DNA of 64,000 nt from assembly GCF_011612585.1 (NCBI RefSeq), contig NZ_CP050133.1, positions 1,797,001-1,861,000 on the forward strand, read 5' to 3'. Below, one piece after another: positions 40,320-48,714 of the stretch (positions are counted from its first letter, which is position 1; every line of letters starts with the position of its first letter). A model generated the notes under the pieces. That model searched no databases, was not told where the DNA came from, and worked only from the letters and a program-made list of their open reading frames with translations. Made by a program: the position numbers and the translations under genes. Origin of the DNA: Streptococcus cristatus ATCC 51100 (GTDB lineage Bacteria; Bacillota; Bacilli; Lactobacillales; Streptococcaceae).

Positions 40320-42188
40320 TTAATGGTTCAATAGTTTTGCTTCCAATTCTTCAAAATATTTATGACGTAGTTCTTTCTGTAAATCACTATCCAATGAAAT
40401 TCGACTTAAAGCTTTTTCTTTGAACTTAGGAGTTATTTCTGTGTTTCCTCTATACTCTGTTATTTCTTCCTTTAAATTACAAATTTTTAAAATTGCTGAA
40501 AAATTAGATGAATCCAAACTTGCTTCAACGATAGAATTGATTTTATTAAACGTTGAATCTACATCAAATTCAGAGGCTAAGCTATCTAAAAACACATGAG
40601 CATCGTGTTCATTTGGTTCACTTTTTTCAATAAAATGACTTTCCATAAATTCATCAAGTCTCTTTTTCAAGGCAATATTTATTATTTTATCTTTTTTCTC
40701 TCTACATGAACTAATAATCGCATCTTTAAAATTATTAAATTTTCGCTGTTGTCCTGTATTATCATCAAATGGTAATACAGATTTCACTACTGATTCATCT
40801 ACTAAAATCATCTCTATTTCATTAAATGGAAGAACAAAAATAGCCTGTTCTTTGTATACTTGAATACTACTTTCATCCATCCAGTCATTATCTATAATTC
40901 CATATGCTGTATTACCATGTAAATGTTGTAAATTATTATAGGCTTTTGTATGTTGGATAACCTGTTTATGTCCTTGAACTGGTTTTACAAAACAAAATTC
41001 ACTGAATAATTTGGAATATATTTGATAGTCCAGACTAGTTTTAGTCCCCTCGCAAAATAGGATCGGCTTTCTTGTCCCAGATACTTCAGTTAATAAGGAT
41101 AAAGGAATTTCTTGTGATTCTTCTAATATCTCATAATCCAAATCATAAGGTGCTTCAAATTTCTTACACCACAAATAGGTAGCGTTTGTTCTTGATTGAA
41201 CAAAATCCATATTATGTGAAGCAAAAATGAATTGACAGTCAGGACGTTCTGATATCAGTAAGTCCCATAATTCATTATAGACTGCAGCATTTAAAAAAGT
41301 TTCTGGTTCATCAATAACAATATAGCTATTTTCTGGAGCAAGAAAGACATTACCTATATAAAACAATATGCACCGCTCCCCATCACTAAGCCCATTTATA
41401 CTATATCTAGAGCCATTTTTTTCAACTTCAACAACTCTATTATCAGGTTCTAGAATAAATTTTATTTCAGGTAATATGAGATTCCAAACCTGCTCTACTC
41501 TATCCCATAAAGCTAAATGTAAATCTTTTTCTCCTCGTGATTTACGGGTAGCAATATTTGTATAATCTTTTACCAATAACGTTATCATTTTAGTAAAAGA
41601 ACTGGAAAAATCATTCTCGATATTATAAGTCTGTATTTCAATCGTGTTATATTTAATTTCTGCTTTTTTCAAGCCTTCTATATATTTGTCTTTATTAATA
41701 CTATCACGACCAAAAACATTAGAGACAAAATATAATAATTTTTGAGCAGGTAAAACATACATCTCATCTATACTATTCTTCCGTAATTCATTAATAAGAC
41801 TTGATTTTCCTGCTCCATTAGCTCCTATAATAACCGTTGTAGACTCCACTTTTGAAATAAACGAGAAAAGTTTAATTACTTTAAAATTCTCTAAAATTTG
41901 AGGTAGGTTTGTTTCATACACATAAACATCACTACCAAAGCAATAGTATATACTTTCTAGCCAATTATCACGCAGATTTTTATACTTTTCTGTTATATCA
42001 CCAGATAAAAACTCATCATTTAGTTCGTTATTAATCAAATCAATAAGAGTTGAAAAATAATTATCTACTTGCTGATATTGAATATGATATGCTTCTTTTT
42101 CATAATCAGCTAATTCACTAAAGATATCTTGAAGTCTTTTCTTTTCGGATTCTAAATTTTCAATTAATTCTTTAACAGAGCGATACAT
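40320..42188 (-). CDS. ABC-type ATPase fused to a DUF4435/TOPRIM-like domain (PARIS-like defence protein)
   Basis: 622 aa. The first 40 per cent holds an SMC/ABC-type ATPase: Walker A GANGAGKS (122-129), signature LSDGE (267-271), Walker B VIDEPE (291-296) and ASHN H-loop (323-326). From about 370 a second domain starts with ILFCEG (E380) and continues to IIDND (D433, D435), the acidic pattern of a TOPRIM/OLD-like nuclease and of DUF4435. In PARIS defence, AriA is such an ATPase and AriB such a nuclease; fused forms exist. It lies between hsdS and hsdM (9-nt gap before, GGAGG ribosome binding site). The gene is clearly AT-richer than hsdM. An OLD-like nuclease is the main alternative. Confidence 0.75.
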   Translation of the reverse strand: MYRSVKELIENLESEKKRLQDIFSELADYEKEAYHIQYQQVDNYFSTLIDLINNELNDEFLSGDITEKYKNLRDNWLESIYYCFGSDVYVYETNLPQILENFKVIKLFSFISKVESTTVIIGANGAGKSSLINELRKNSIDEMYVLPAQKLLYFVSNVFGRDSINKDKYIEGLKKAEIKYNTIEIQTYNIENDFSSSFTKMITLLVKDYTNIATRKSRGEKDLHLALWDRVEQVWNLILPEIKFILEPDNRVVEVEKNGSRYSINGLSDGERCILFYIGNVFLAPENSYIVIDEPETFLNAAVYNELWDLLISERPDCQFIFASHNMDFVQSRTNATYLWCKKFEAPYDLDYEILEESQEIPLSLLTEVSGTRKPILFCEGTKTSLDYQIYSKLFSEFCFVKPVQGHKQVIQHTKAYNNLQHLHGNTAYGIIDNDWMDESSIQVYKEQAIFVLPFNEIEMILVDESVVKSVLPFDDNTGQQRKFNNFKDAIISSCREKKDKIINIALKKRLDEFMESHFIEKSEPNEHDAHVFLDSLASEFDVDSTFNKINSIVEASLDSSNFSAILKICNLKEEITEYRGNTEITPKFKEKALSRISLDSDLQKELRHKYFEELEAKLLNH

Positions 42189-42197
42189 AATTCCTCC

Positions 42198-43427
42198 TTA
42201 AATAAACATATCCTGCAAGAGTTTCTTTTTCAACGTCTCAAGCTGAGTAATTTTTTCTCGGTAACCGTTGATGAGGTTATCGAGATTTGAAAAGTAAGCG
42301 CCAATGGCATGTTGTTCCTCCATAGCTGGATAGTGTAAAACAACTTTTTCTAAGTCGTTTTTTCTTAAGTGAACGACTGATTTACCTTGTGCTCTTTTAA
42401 TCAATTCTTTCTGTTGACTTCCATTTGAAATGGTTAAAGCCAAAAAGATAGAGTCCACTTTATTTTCATCTGGATTGATTATATTTAAATCACCACCCAA
42501 AATAATTCCTGATTTTTCAACAACTGACGCTCTTGAAATATCCTCTGCACTTTCACCAGATGCTGGAACTATAACTTCTCCACCTTTACTAATCACAGCA
42601 TTTACTTTTACTGTAGTAACAAAAGTATTAACTTTAGAAATTACAGTTTGGTAATTAGTATAAAGTCGACCATATAGAATTATCTCTTTGCCAGAATTAA
42701 CCAAGTCATTTTTGGTATATCCATTCCCTTTAGAAAAACTAGCTAATTCTTTTAAAGTTTGAACTTCCCACTCACCTTCAAATCCATCCAAACGAATCTC
42801 AGGAACTGTCTGTCCAGCTTTGGGAAACATCTTGGAGAGCATGGTCGCCTTGAGAGCTTGGTAGTTGGCGAGATTGTCTTTGTAGCTTGCCAAAAGGTCG
42901 TCGAGGGTGCGGAAAAGGGAACCGATAGCGGATTGTTCTTCAATCCTTGGAAGACTTATTTTCTTAGAAAGTAAGTCTTCTTTAGTAATTCCTTTAATTG
43001 AAGTTCCTTGTAGCTGTGTACTTTCTTTTTGCAGCATTCTATAGATACTATAGACTAGAAAATGAGTATCTCCTTTTAAATCTGAGAGAGACAAAAAATC
43101 TTGGCTTGTTGCGTAATCTTGATCTATGATAGCCAATTTACCAACACCAACTCTGGTAACAACAGCAATAGAATTTTTAGGAATTAATTTAGCTGATGAA
43201 TTTTGTAACCCCTCCTCTGAAATAAATTTTTGAGGTTTTACACCAAATAATTTATCCTTCTGTAAATCTGATGATTGAATCCACGGTATAGTGCCATCCC
43301 AAAAGATCGGCTCTTTGGTACTTGGAGTTCCTCCGGTTTTGAACTGACAAGCTGCATTACTAATCTTTACAAGAAGCCAATTCTCATCAAATTTATCAAA
43401 TCTATATTTAGGTGATTCATTTTTCAT
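42198..43427 (-). CDS. hsdS: Type I restriction specificity subunit HsdS
   Basis: 409 aa with two target-recognition domains (about 10-160 and 215-365), each followed by a conserved helical region (LDDLLASYKDNLANYQALK and LDNLINGYREKITQLETLK) that spaces the two half-sites. It sets the DNA sequence recognised by the HsdM/HsdR complex. The start codon overlaps the reverse-transcriptase stop (ATGA, 43424-43427), so it is translated in coupling with that gene. No second hsdS copy or recombinase was seen, so no phase-variable shuffling is apparent here. Confidence 0.94.
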   Translation of the reverse strand: MKNESPKYRFDKFDENWLLVKISNAACQFKTGGTPSTKEPIFWDGTIPWIQSSDLQKDKLFGVKPQKFISEEGLQNSSAKLIPKNSIAVVTRVGVGKLAIIDQDYATSQDFLSLSDLKGDTHFLVYSIYRMLQKESTQLQGTSIKGITKEDLLSKKISLPRIEEQSAIGSLFRTLDDLLASYKDNLANYQALKATMLSKMFPKAGQTVPEIRLDGFEGEWEVQTLKELASFSKGNGYTKNDLVNSGKEIILYGRLYTNYQTVISKVNTFVTTVKVNAVISKGGEVIVPASGESAEDISRASVVEKSGIILGGDLNIINPDENKVDSIFLALTISNGSQQKELIKRAQGKSVVHLRKNDLEKVVLHYPAMEEQHAIGAYFSNLDNLINGYREKITQLETLKKKLLQDMFI

Positions 43428-44779
43428 TTATTACTCTTTTCTATACGAGAATGTATTCGATACCCTAACGCACTCTCAATTTTTTTCTTTCTATTTTTTA
43501 ATTGTGCTAACATCAAATTGTTAGTATTTGGACTAATTTTATTAAAAATATGTTGAGCACGCTTTGCATAGCTAATAAAATTACTCGGATAATATTTGGA
43601 TCTCCCAAAATCGGTATATAAAGAATAAATTTTATGTCGATTAGGCAATTTTGCCAGCCCTTTTCTCTTTTGTATTACTTTTGAATCATATATTAACTTT
43701 CGAGCATTTCTATAGAATTTATAGATACTCTTTTCTCTTATTTTTACATTTTTTCCATCAAACGAAAAACCTAAATAATCAATTTGGCATACTCTGTCAT
43801 TATTATTTATAACGATTTTATCTTTGATAAAATAAGTTTTAATCTTCTCCAATTGTAAATATATTCTGTTTGTTTTTGAAAGGTCTTCAATAATTTCATT
43901 TACTTTTTCAACATAATCTTCTCCGTACTTATCAATTAGTTTTTCGATGTTCAAAACTAGAATAAAGTCATCTGAATATCTTTGATAAAAGCCATCGAAA
44001 TCTTTGGAAATATCAGACATACATTTATCAAAATCAATAGCATAAATATTAGCTAATATTCCACTTAAAGAATTACCTTGTGGTATTCCGTAAGAATTCT
44101 TATTCAATTTACACTTATTTTCTTTTTTAAACTTTCTAAAATCTCTAATATTTTTAAAATAACTAATATAATTATGTTGAACCAAAGGATTATCAGAATT
44201 ATCTAAAGTTTCCTTATCAATAAATGCAAATTTTGTTAAAGATTTATAAATATTATACCAATCTGGCGGTAATTGTTTAACATTTAAAATAGCAGACAAT
44301 CTTTCCTTTAATAACTCATGATCAAGAGTATCAAAAAATTTTTCAAAATCACCAACTATAACATATGCAGTAGATTGTTTCTCTATGAAATGAATTGCCT
44401 CCGCTGCAAAATTAATGTTACTTTGATGCTTTCTATTAGTTCGATAAGCAACAGAATATTTATCAAGCTTTGCTTCTGTAATCCATTCGTTATAATAGAT
44501 ATTTAAAATATCGGAATAATATTTATAAATGAAACTATCTAAGTGACCCGAATACATTAGAGTACGTATTTTTTGTTTTACAGGCCTATTTCCCGTACTA
44601 GCACGCTCGTATCCAACAAATTTTTCTGATATTTTATTGTAACACAAAAAAGGAAGAAAGCTATGGTGAGCAATCTTCTCTGGGTTTACAATGTAATTCT
44701 TAACTTTATGAATAGAAACTTGTTTATCAATATGCAAATAACCTTTGCATCTATATAAATCAAAATTAATTTTTTTCAT
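43424..44779 (-). CDS. Defence-type reverse transcriptase, DRT2-like
   Basis: 451-aa reverse transcriptase with the RT fold in order: AYR (111-113), motif A GDFEKFFD (D144), GIPQGNSLSG (231-240), catalytic YSDD (268-271) and YLGF (335-338), then a basic thumb-like C-terminus. There is no group II intron maturase or endonuclease domain, and I see no retron VTG or NAxxH motifs. This points to the Unknown-Group/DRT antiviral RTs. No Shine-Dalgarno is visible before the ATG, and a perfect 11-bp hairpin lies 12 nt upstream. A structured, stop-free non-coding region precedes it, as in DRT2. It is inserted between hsdR and hsdS and is very AT-rich. The RT identity is firm; the DRT2 subtype is inferred. 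Confidence 0.85.
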   Translation of the reverse strand: MKKINFDLYRCKGYLHIDKQVSIHKVKNYIVNPEKIAHHSFLPFLCYNKISEKFVGYERASTGNRPVKQKIRTLMYSGHLDSFIYKYYSDILNIYYNEWITEAKLDKYSVAYRTNRKHQSNINFAAEAIHFIEKQSTAYVIVGDFEKFFDTLDHELLKERLSAILNVKQLPPDWYNIYKSLTKFAFIDKETLDNSDNPLVQHNYISYFKNIRDFRKFKKENKCKLNKNSYGIPQGNSLSGILANIYAIDFDKCMSDISKDFDGFYQRYSDDFILVLNIEKLIDKYGEDYVEKVNEIIEDLSKTNRIYLQLEKIKTYFIKDKIVINNNDRVCQIDYLGFSFDGKNVKIREKSIYKFYRNARKLIYDSKVIQKRKGLAKLPNRHKIYSLYTDFGRSKYYPSNFISYAKRAQHIFNKISPNTNNLMLAQLKNRKKKIESALGYRIHSRIEKSNK

Positions 44780-44791
44780 ACATCAAAAGGA

Positions 44792-44835
44792 GCAATATTA
44801 ACAATAGGTCGGTAATCCTAAAAAGTTAATATTGC
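44792..44835 (-). other. Hairpin between the ncRNA and the RT start codon
   Basis: GCAATATTAAC and GTTAATATTGC form a perfect 11-bp stem with an inner TAGG/CCTA pair in the loop. It could mark the ncRNA 3' boundary, act as a processing site or hide the RT translation start. Confidence 0.6.
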
Positions 44836-44859
44836 ACGCTTAACTACTATTACTAACTA

Positions 44860-45176
44860 CCGAATATTAAATAATTGCTTGTTATCTTAAGAAGTGTAAA
44901 GAACAACATAAACTGTTTCACCTTTCTTGTATAGAAACACTCAATTAGAGTTTGCATAAGAGCCGAACTGAGCTCCGCTTCAATTGATAAGCGAAGGTCG
45001 GATCCAAAGTGCGGAATGTAGCGCTTTGATAGTTTCACAATAAAACACGCAGCGATGTAGATCGCTGAAAGATAAGCACAACCTATCTCTATTGTACCAC
45101 GAAATTCTATCGTGAGCAATGTATAATCCAAAGAACAAGCTAAATCCAATATCCCATACGGCTATACCTATGGACG
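44860..45176 (-). ncRNA. Structured RNA upstream of the reverse transcriptase (candidate DRT2-like template RNA)
   Basis: Between hsdR and the RT lies about 460 nt with no conventional gene but dense secondary structure on the minus strand. Clear stems, 5' to 3', are CACGA/TCGTG, CAGCGAT/ATCGCTG with a 4-nt loop, CAAAG/CTTTG, CTTCGCTT/AAGCGGAG closed by CCGA/TCGG, and TGTTTC/GAAACA. One frame stays open for 98 codons (44853-45149), with stops in both other frames. Two GTGAAAC copies 117 nt apart could define a reverse-transcribed unit. The 5' end follows from the promoter; the 3' end is a guess. Confidence 0.65.
44922..45038 (-). other. Predicted 117-nt rolling-circle template unit with an endless open frame
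   Basis: The unit runs from the first base of GTGAAAC copy 1 (45038) to the base before copy 2 (44921). 117 nt is 39 codons, both copies are in the same frame, and that frame has no stop, so head-to-tail copies would encode an uninterrupted 39-residue repeat beginning VKLSKRYIPHFG. An ATG lies inside the unit. A related pair of GTGTTT copies (45048 and 44940) would give 108 nt, also in frame. The boundaries are inferred from sequence only. Confidence 0.5.
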
Positions 45177-45182
45177 CTAACT

Positions 45183-45211
45183 ATTTTATCATATATATTT
45201 AGTATAGTAAA
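45183..45211 (-). promoter_or_regulatory. Promoter of the candidate ncRNA
   Basis: On the minus strand, TTTACT (45206-45211), a 17-bp spacer and TAAAAT (45183-45188) lie in the AT-rich tail just after hsdR. The predicted transcript would begin at about 45176. Confidence 0.55.
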
Positions 45212-45243
45212 GAAAATATTAATTTTTAGTAAACTAAATAAAC

Positions 45244-48237
45244 TCATCTACCAACTCTCAGTGGCTCAATCACCTCTTCGACAAGTTGCTTACAAGCTTC
45301 CTTGATTTGTTTTTTATAGAGGAGAGGATTGAGGGCATCTGACACCTCAACTTTATAGTCCTTGTAACGCTGACTCTTGGTCAGTTGACTTTCTCCCAGT
45401 TGTTTTTTGGCTCCCTTGCGGTAGTGTTCGACATAGTAACGGAGTTCATCCTCTCCGACATACCAACGTTTGCTAAAGACTTGGATGTGTTGCTGGATAA
45501 CAGCCTCGATCATCTGATCCAAGATATTTGCGATAGACTGGCCTCGATAGCTTTCTGGATTTGCTTGGACTTCTCTCCAAAGTTCAGTAATGATCTGGGC
45601 AAGATTTGGATTGGTCTTCTCAAGACTCTGAATATAGTTATCCACTGCCTCTCTATCTTGAGCGCTTAGGTTCTTTTCTTGACTTTGACCTTGTTCAATC
45701 AGGCTTTGGATCAGGGTTAGGATATAGGCATAATTGATTTCATCCACTTGAATAGACTCTAGTTCATAGTGGATATCAAGGGGCTCTCCTTCCTCAACAC
45801 CATCATCTATTCGGCTTTTTAATTCGGCTAGGATGTTTTGATAGAAGCCTAGATAGGTTTCCAACACTTCTGCACTGAGTCCTGTCTGGGCGTAGATTTC
45901 TTCCTCATCATACTCTTTATAAACTCGGATAGAAGCTAGGTACTTATCAAAGACTTGATAGGCCTTGGCGAGCTTTCTCAACTCAGGTGTGGAGATTTGC
46001 TCGATTTGAAGCCCTTCCTCCGGATCATCGGTGATGAGATTTTGGAAATCACTACAACTCCGCAAAAAGTTTCTCTTCTCCTCTTCCCAGCTCGGCGCTA
46101 GGACCTCATTTTCTCCACCATTTGAGTAGAGTTTAAGGGCATTATCGACTGCTTCTTTAAAGGCTAAAGGCTTTTGGAAGGTGATGATATGACCATAAGT
46201 CTTACTAGAATCAAAGATCCGGTTGGTTCGACTAAAGGCCTGAATCAAGTCCTGTGGCTGCATAGGCTTTCTGTCGATAAAGAGAGTTGATAGACAAGGC
46301 GCATCAAATCCCGTTAAGAGACGATTGACCACGATAACTAAGTCCAACTGTTCATTGCGATAGATATACTTATCCTGTTTTCGAGCCAAACGGTTATTGA
46401 CATCCGTATTAAAACCACGAAGATCCGCCATGGTAAAGTGGGTATCAAACTCTTGGTTATAGTCTAGTAAGACCTGCTTCATGTGGTCTTGGTTGGCTCT
46501 TGAGTCTTCTTCATTCTCTGTAACGGAGTAGGTGATGGTCGCCTTTGGAAAGTCTGGAAGGACCTGCTTGACCCTTTCCGACACCTTGACACGTGTCTGA
46601 CCAGCCTTGACTCGTTTGAGTAGATCATAGTAGGCTTTGGCTTGAGGGATGGATTTAACGGTTAGGATGGCATTGTAGGTCTTACCTACTCCCTTTTGGA
46701 AGCCTAGCTGTTGGCGGGATTTATTGATAATGGCATCCAAGACTTCCAGCATATGCTCCTCATCTTCGTAGACACTATCTGGGACTTGATCTTCAGACTG
46801 TTCTGTGATGAGGGTATTGCGGTAATCGACCTTAAACCCTAGAACTGCGCCATCATGGATAGCTTCCTTGACCGTATATTCATGGAGACGGTCCCCATAC
46901 TGTTGCTGAGTGGTTTGAGCTAGGTCACCGACCTGCTGGCGTTTATTTTCCTTAAAGATGGGGGTTCCTGTAAAACCATACCAGAGAGACTGCGGAAAAA
47001 AGGCTTTAATATCTTTTTGTGTTTGCGGTGTCACGGCACGGTGGCATTCATCCACCACAAAGGCCACTCGGAAGCCCTTGATTTTATCCGCATCTCTTTG
47101 GTAAAGACCTTGGTCAAATTTGCGCATCATGGTGGTGATTTTCTGGATGGTGGTCACCACGACACGCTTATCATTACTTCCTAGTCGCTTAACTAAATCA
47201 TAAGTATTGTCCGTCTCATCGATATCAATGACATCATTGGTCGCATAGGAGAGGAAGGATGAAGTGGTCTGTTGGTCCAAGTCCCTGCGGTCAACGACAA
47301 AAATCGTCTTTTGGATAGAAGGAATTTGAAGGAGATTCCGCGCTACCTTATAAGAAGTCAAGGTTTTCCCTGAACCTGTCGTATGCCAAACGTAGCCAGA
47401 CTCCTGACGACGTGAAGCTTCCTGAACCGCTTCGATAGCATGGATCTGGTAGGGACGCAAGAGGATAAGAGATTTCTTGCTATCATCAATGACAGAATAC
47501 TGCATGACCATCTGGTGAGCACGAGGGATGGACAGGACTTCGTGGGCAAAGCTGGTCAAGCTCGTTATGGGTTGGTTATCCTTATCGACCCACTTGGTTA
47601 GAAATTGCTTGTTAAGTTTATTTTCTCTAGCTGCAGCGATATACCGTGTATCCACCTTATTGGTCACAACAAACATCTGCAAGCTAGAGTAGATACCACG
47701 GAACTTGCCTTCCCGATCATACTTTTTAATCTGATGAAAGGCATCTAAAAAGGCTACTCGGGGACTTTTAAGCTCGATTTGAATCATAGGCAAGCCATTG
47801 ATGAGCAGGGTAACATCCAGTCTACGGTCTTGGTCCAGAGGATTTACTTTTTCTCGTTGGACTTGATTGACAACTTCGTAGCTAGACTTTCCTGCTGCGA
47901 TATTGTCTCGCCAAATGACTGACAAACGGATGGTACCTAGACTTGCATCTTCTCTTTGAACCTCGACTTTGGCAATGCTATTTTCCCCGACCAACCACTT
48001 AGCAGCATCATAGTAGCTGACAAAGTTTAGTTGGTTCTGAATCTGACGTTTTTCCTGTGCTGTCAAGGGATTGTCTGCTAACAGAGCAACGTTGTTTTGG
48101 GCTAGTTTCTCAAAGAAATTGTCCCATAGTTGTTCTTCTGTTTTTAAGTCTTCTCTATAAGTCCATTGGCTTTCACCAGTTACCAGTTGGTTGATCAGTT
48201 GTTTCTCTATCTCCAGTTCTGGTTTCACCTGCATCAT
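45244..48237 (-). CDS. hsdR: Type I restriction endonuclease subunit HsdR
   Basis: 997-aa motor and nuclease subunit that translocates DNA and cuts unmethylated targets. The N-terminal nuclease core shows IELKSP (E-x-K), followed by two RecA-like helicase domains with Walker A TTGSGKT, the DEAD-like [15 protein letters not shown] and a late QAFSRTNR motif, then a helical C-terminal region that docks on HsdM. Two adjacent ATGs (48237 and 48234) follow AAAGGAGAGA. It is first in the operon; the ncRNA and RT separate it from hsdS. Confidence 0.95.
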   Translation of the reverse strand: MMQVKPELEIEKQLINQLVTGESQWTYREDLKTEEQLWDNFFEKLAQNNVALLADNPLTAQEKRQIQNQLNFVSYYDAAKWLVGENSIAKVEVQREDASLGTIRLSVIWRDNIAAGKSSYEVVNQVQREKVNPLDQDRRLDVTLLINGLPMIQIELKSPRVAFLDAFHQIKKYDREGKFRGIYSSLQMFVVTNKVDTRYIAAARENKLNKQFLTKWVDKDNQPITSLTSFAHEVLSIPRAHQMVMQYSVIDDSKKSLILLRPYQIHAIEAVQEASRRQESGYVWHTTGSGKTLTSYKVARNLLQIPSIQKTIFVVDRRDLDQQTTSSFLSYATNDVIDIDETDNTYDLVKRLGSNDKRVVVTTIQKITTMMRKFDQGLYQRDADKIKGFRVAFVVDECHRAVTPQTQKDIKAFFPQSLWYGFTGTPIFKENKRQQVGDLAQTTQQQYGDRLHEYTVKEAIHDGAVLGFKVDYRNTLITEQSEDQVPDSVYEDEEHMLEVLDAIINKSRQQLGFQKGVGKTYNAILTVKSIPQAKAYYDLLKRVKAGQTRVKVSERVKQVLPDFPKATITYSVTENEEDSRANQDHMKQVLLDYNQEFDTHFTMADLRGFNTDVNNRLARKQDKYIYRNEQLDLVIVVNRLLTGFDAPCLSTLFIDRKPMQPQDLIQAFSRTNRIFDSSKTYGHIITFQKPLAFKEAVDNALKLYSNGGENEVLAPSWEEEKRNFLRSCSDFQNLITDDPEEGLQIEQISTPELRKLAKAYQVFDKYLASIRVYKEYDEEEIYAQTGLSAEVLETYLGFYQNILAELKSRIDDGVEEGEPLDIHYELESIQVDEINYAYILTLIQSLIEQGQSQEKNLSAQDREAVDNYIQSLEKTNPNLAQIITELWREVQANPESYRGQSIANILDQMIEAVIQQHIQVFSKRWYVGEDELRYYVEHYRKGAKKQLGESQLTKSQRYKDYKVEVSDALNPLLYKKQIKEACKQLVEEVIEPLRVGR

Positions 48238-48267
48238 TCTCTCCTTTAACGATGTTCTACTGCCCTT

Positions 48268-48276
48268 ATTATAACA
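48268..48276 (-). promoter_or_regulatory. Extended -10 promoter of hsdR
   Basis: The minus strand reads TGTTATAAT, an extended -10 element without a good -35, about 30 nt before the hsdR start. Confidence 0.5.
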
Positions 48277-48687
48277 TGTTTACCATTTATTTCCTCACTC
48301 TCAACACTTTATGATCCAAAACGATTGTTCAACTTCATCAAGTATCTAAAATTATAATAGTTTCCCCATATTTATTTGATACTTGCTTGTAACTATTTTC
48401 TTGTTTTCTGAGATTATAGATTTAGTCTTTGTCCTAATAAGTTAAATTCATTAAAAAAGCCCCCAAAAGTTAGACACAAAAACTCTAACTTTTTGGGTAG
48501 CATTTATAAACTTTTTAAATATACCTAAATAGATGTCTCCAGATAAAGAAAAGCAATCTGCAGAAATACTATTAAAGATAATTTCTTTTACAACTACTTA
48601 ATAGTTGATGGACTTTGGAACAGACGGTTTCTATGACACTTTCTTTGAGAGGATCTTTTGGCAGGATCAGGAACAAAAACAGGCATC
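48277..48687. other. Intergenic region between hsdR and the AI-2E gene
   Basis: No gene is supported. A stem CCCAAAAGTTAGA (48462-48474) with TCTAACTTTTTGGG (48484-48497) flanked by A/T tracts looks like an isolated terminator or the remnant of a mobile-element end. The rest is AT-rich and unremarkable. Confidence 0.4.
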
Positions 48688-48714
48688 AAAATGAAGCCAC
48701 TAAACTTCATTTTT
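48688..48714. terminator. Hairpin terminator of the AI-2E-family gene
   Basis: AAAATGAAG pairs with CTTCATTTT, directly after the stop codon on the minus strand, with T/A tracts on both sides. Confidence 0.6.

Noticed and set aside
42198..43427. Phase-variable hsdS shuffling
   Set aside because: Only one hsdS is present, with no silent copy, inverted repeats or recombinase gene nearby.
44853..45149. 98-codon ORF on the minus strand as an ordinary protein-coding gene
   Set aside because: It starts only at a TTG without a ribosome binding site and is full of RNA hairpins. It fits better as the open frame inside the candidate template RNA than as a conventional gene.
43424..45180. Retron or group II intron
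   Set aside because: I saw no msr/msd-type paired inverted repeats with a branching G, no retron-specific VTG/NAxxH motifs, and no maturase or domain V/VI intron structure.
48462..48497. Insertion-sequence end
   Set aside because: The hairpin resembles a terminator as much as a transposon terminus, and no transposase fragment lies nearby.
48608..48694. 28-codon ORF (MDFGTDGFYDTFFERIF...) on the plus strand
   Set aside because: No ribosome binding site or recognised homology; probably chance or a degenerate remnant.
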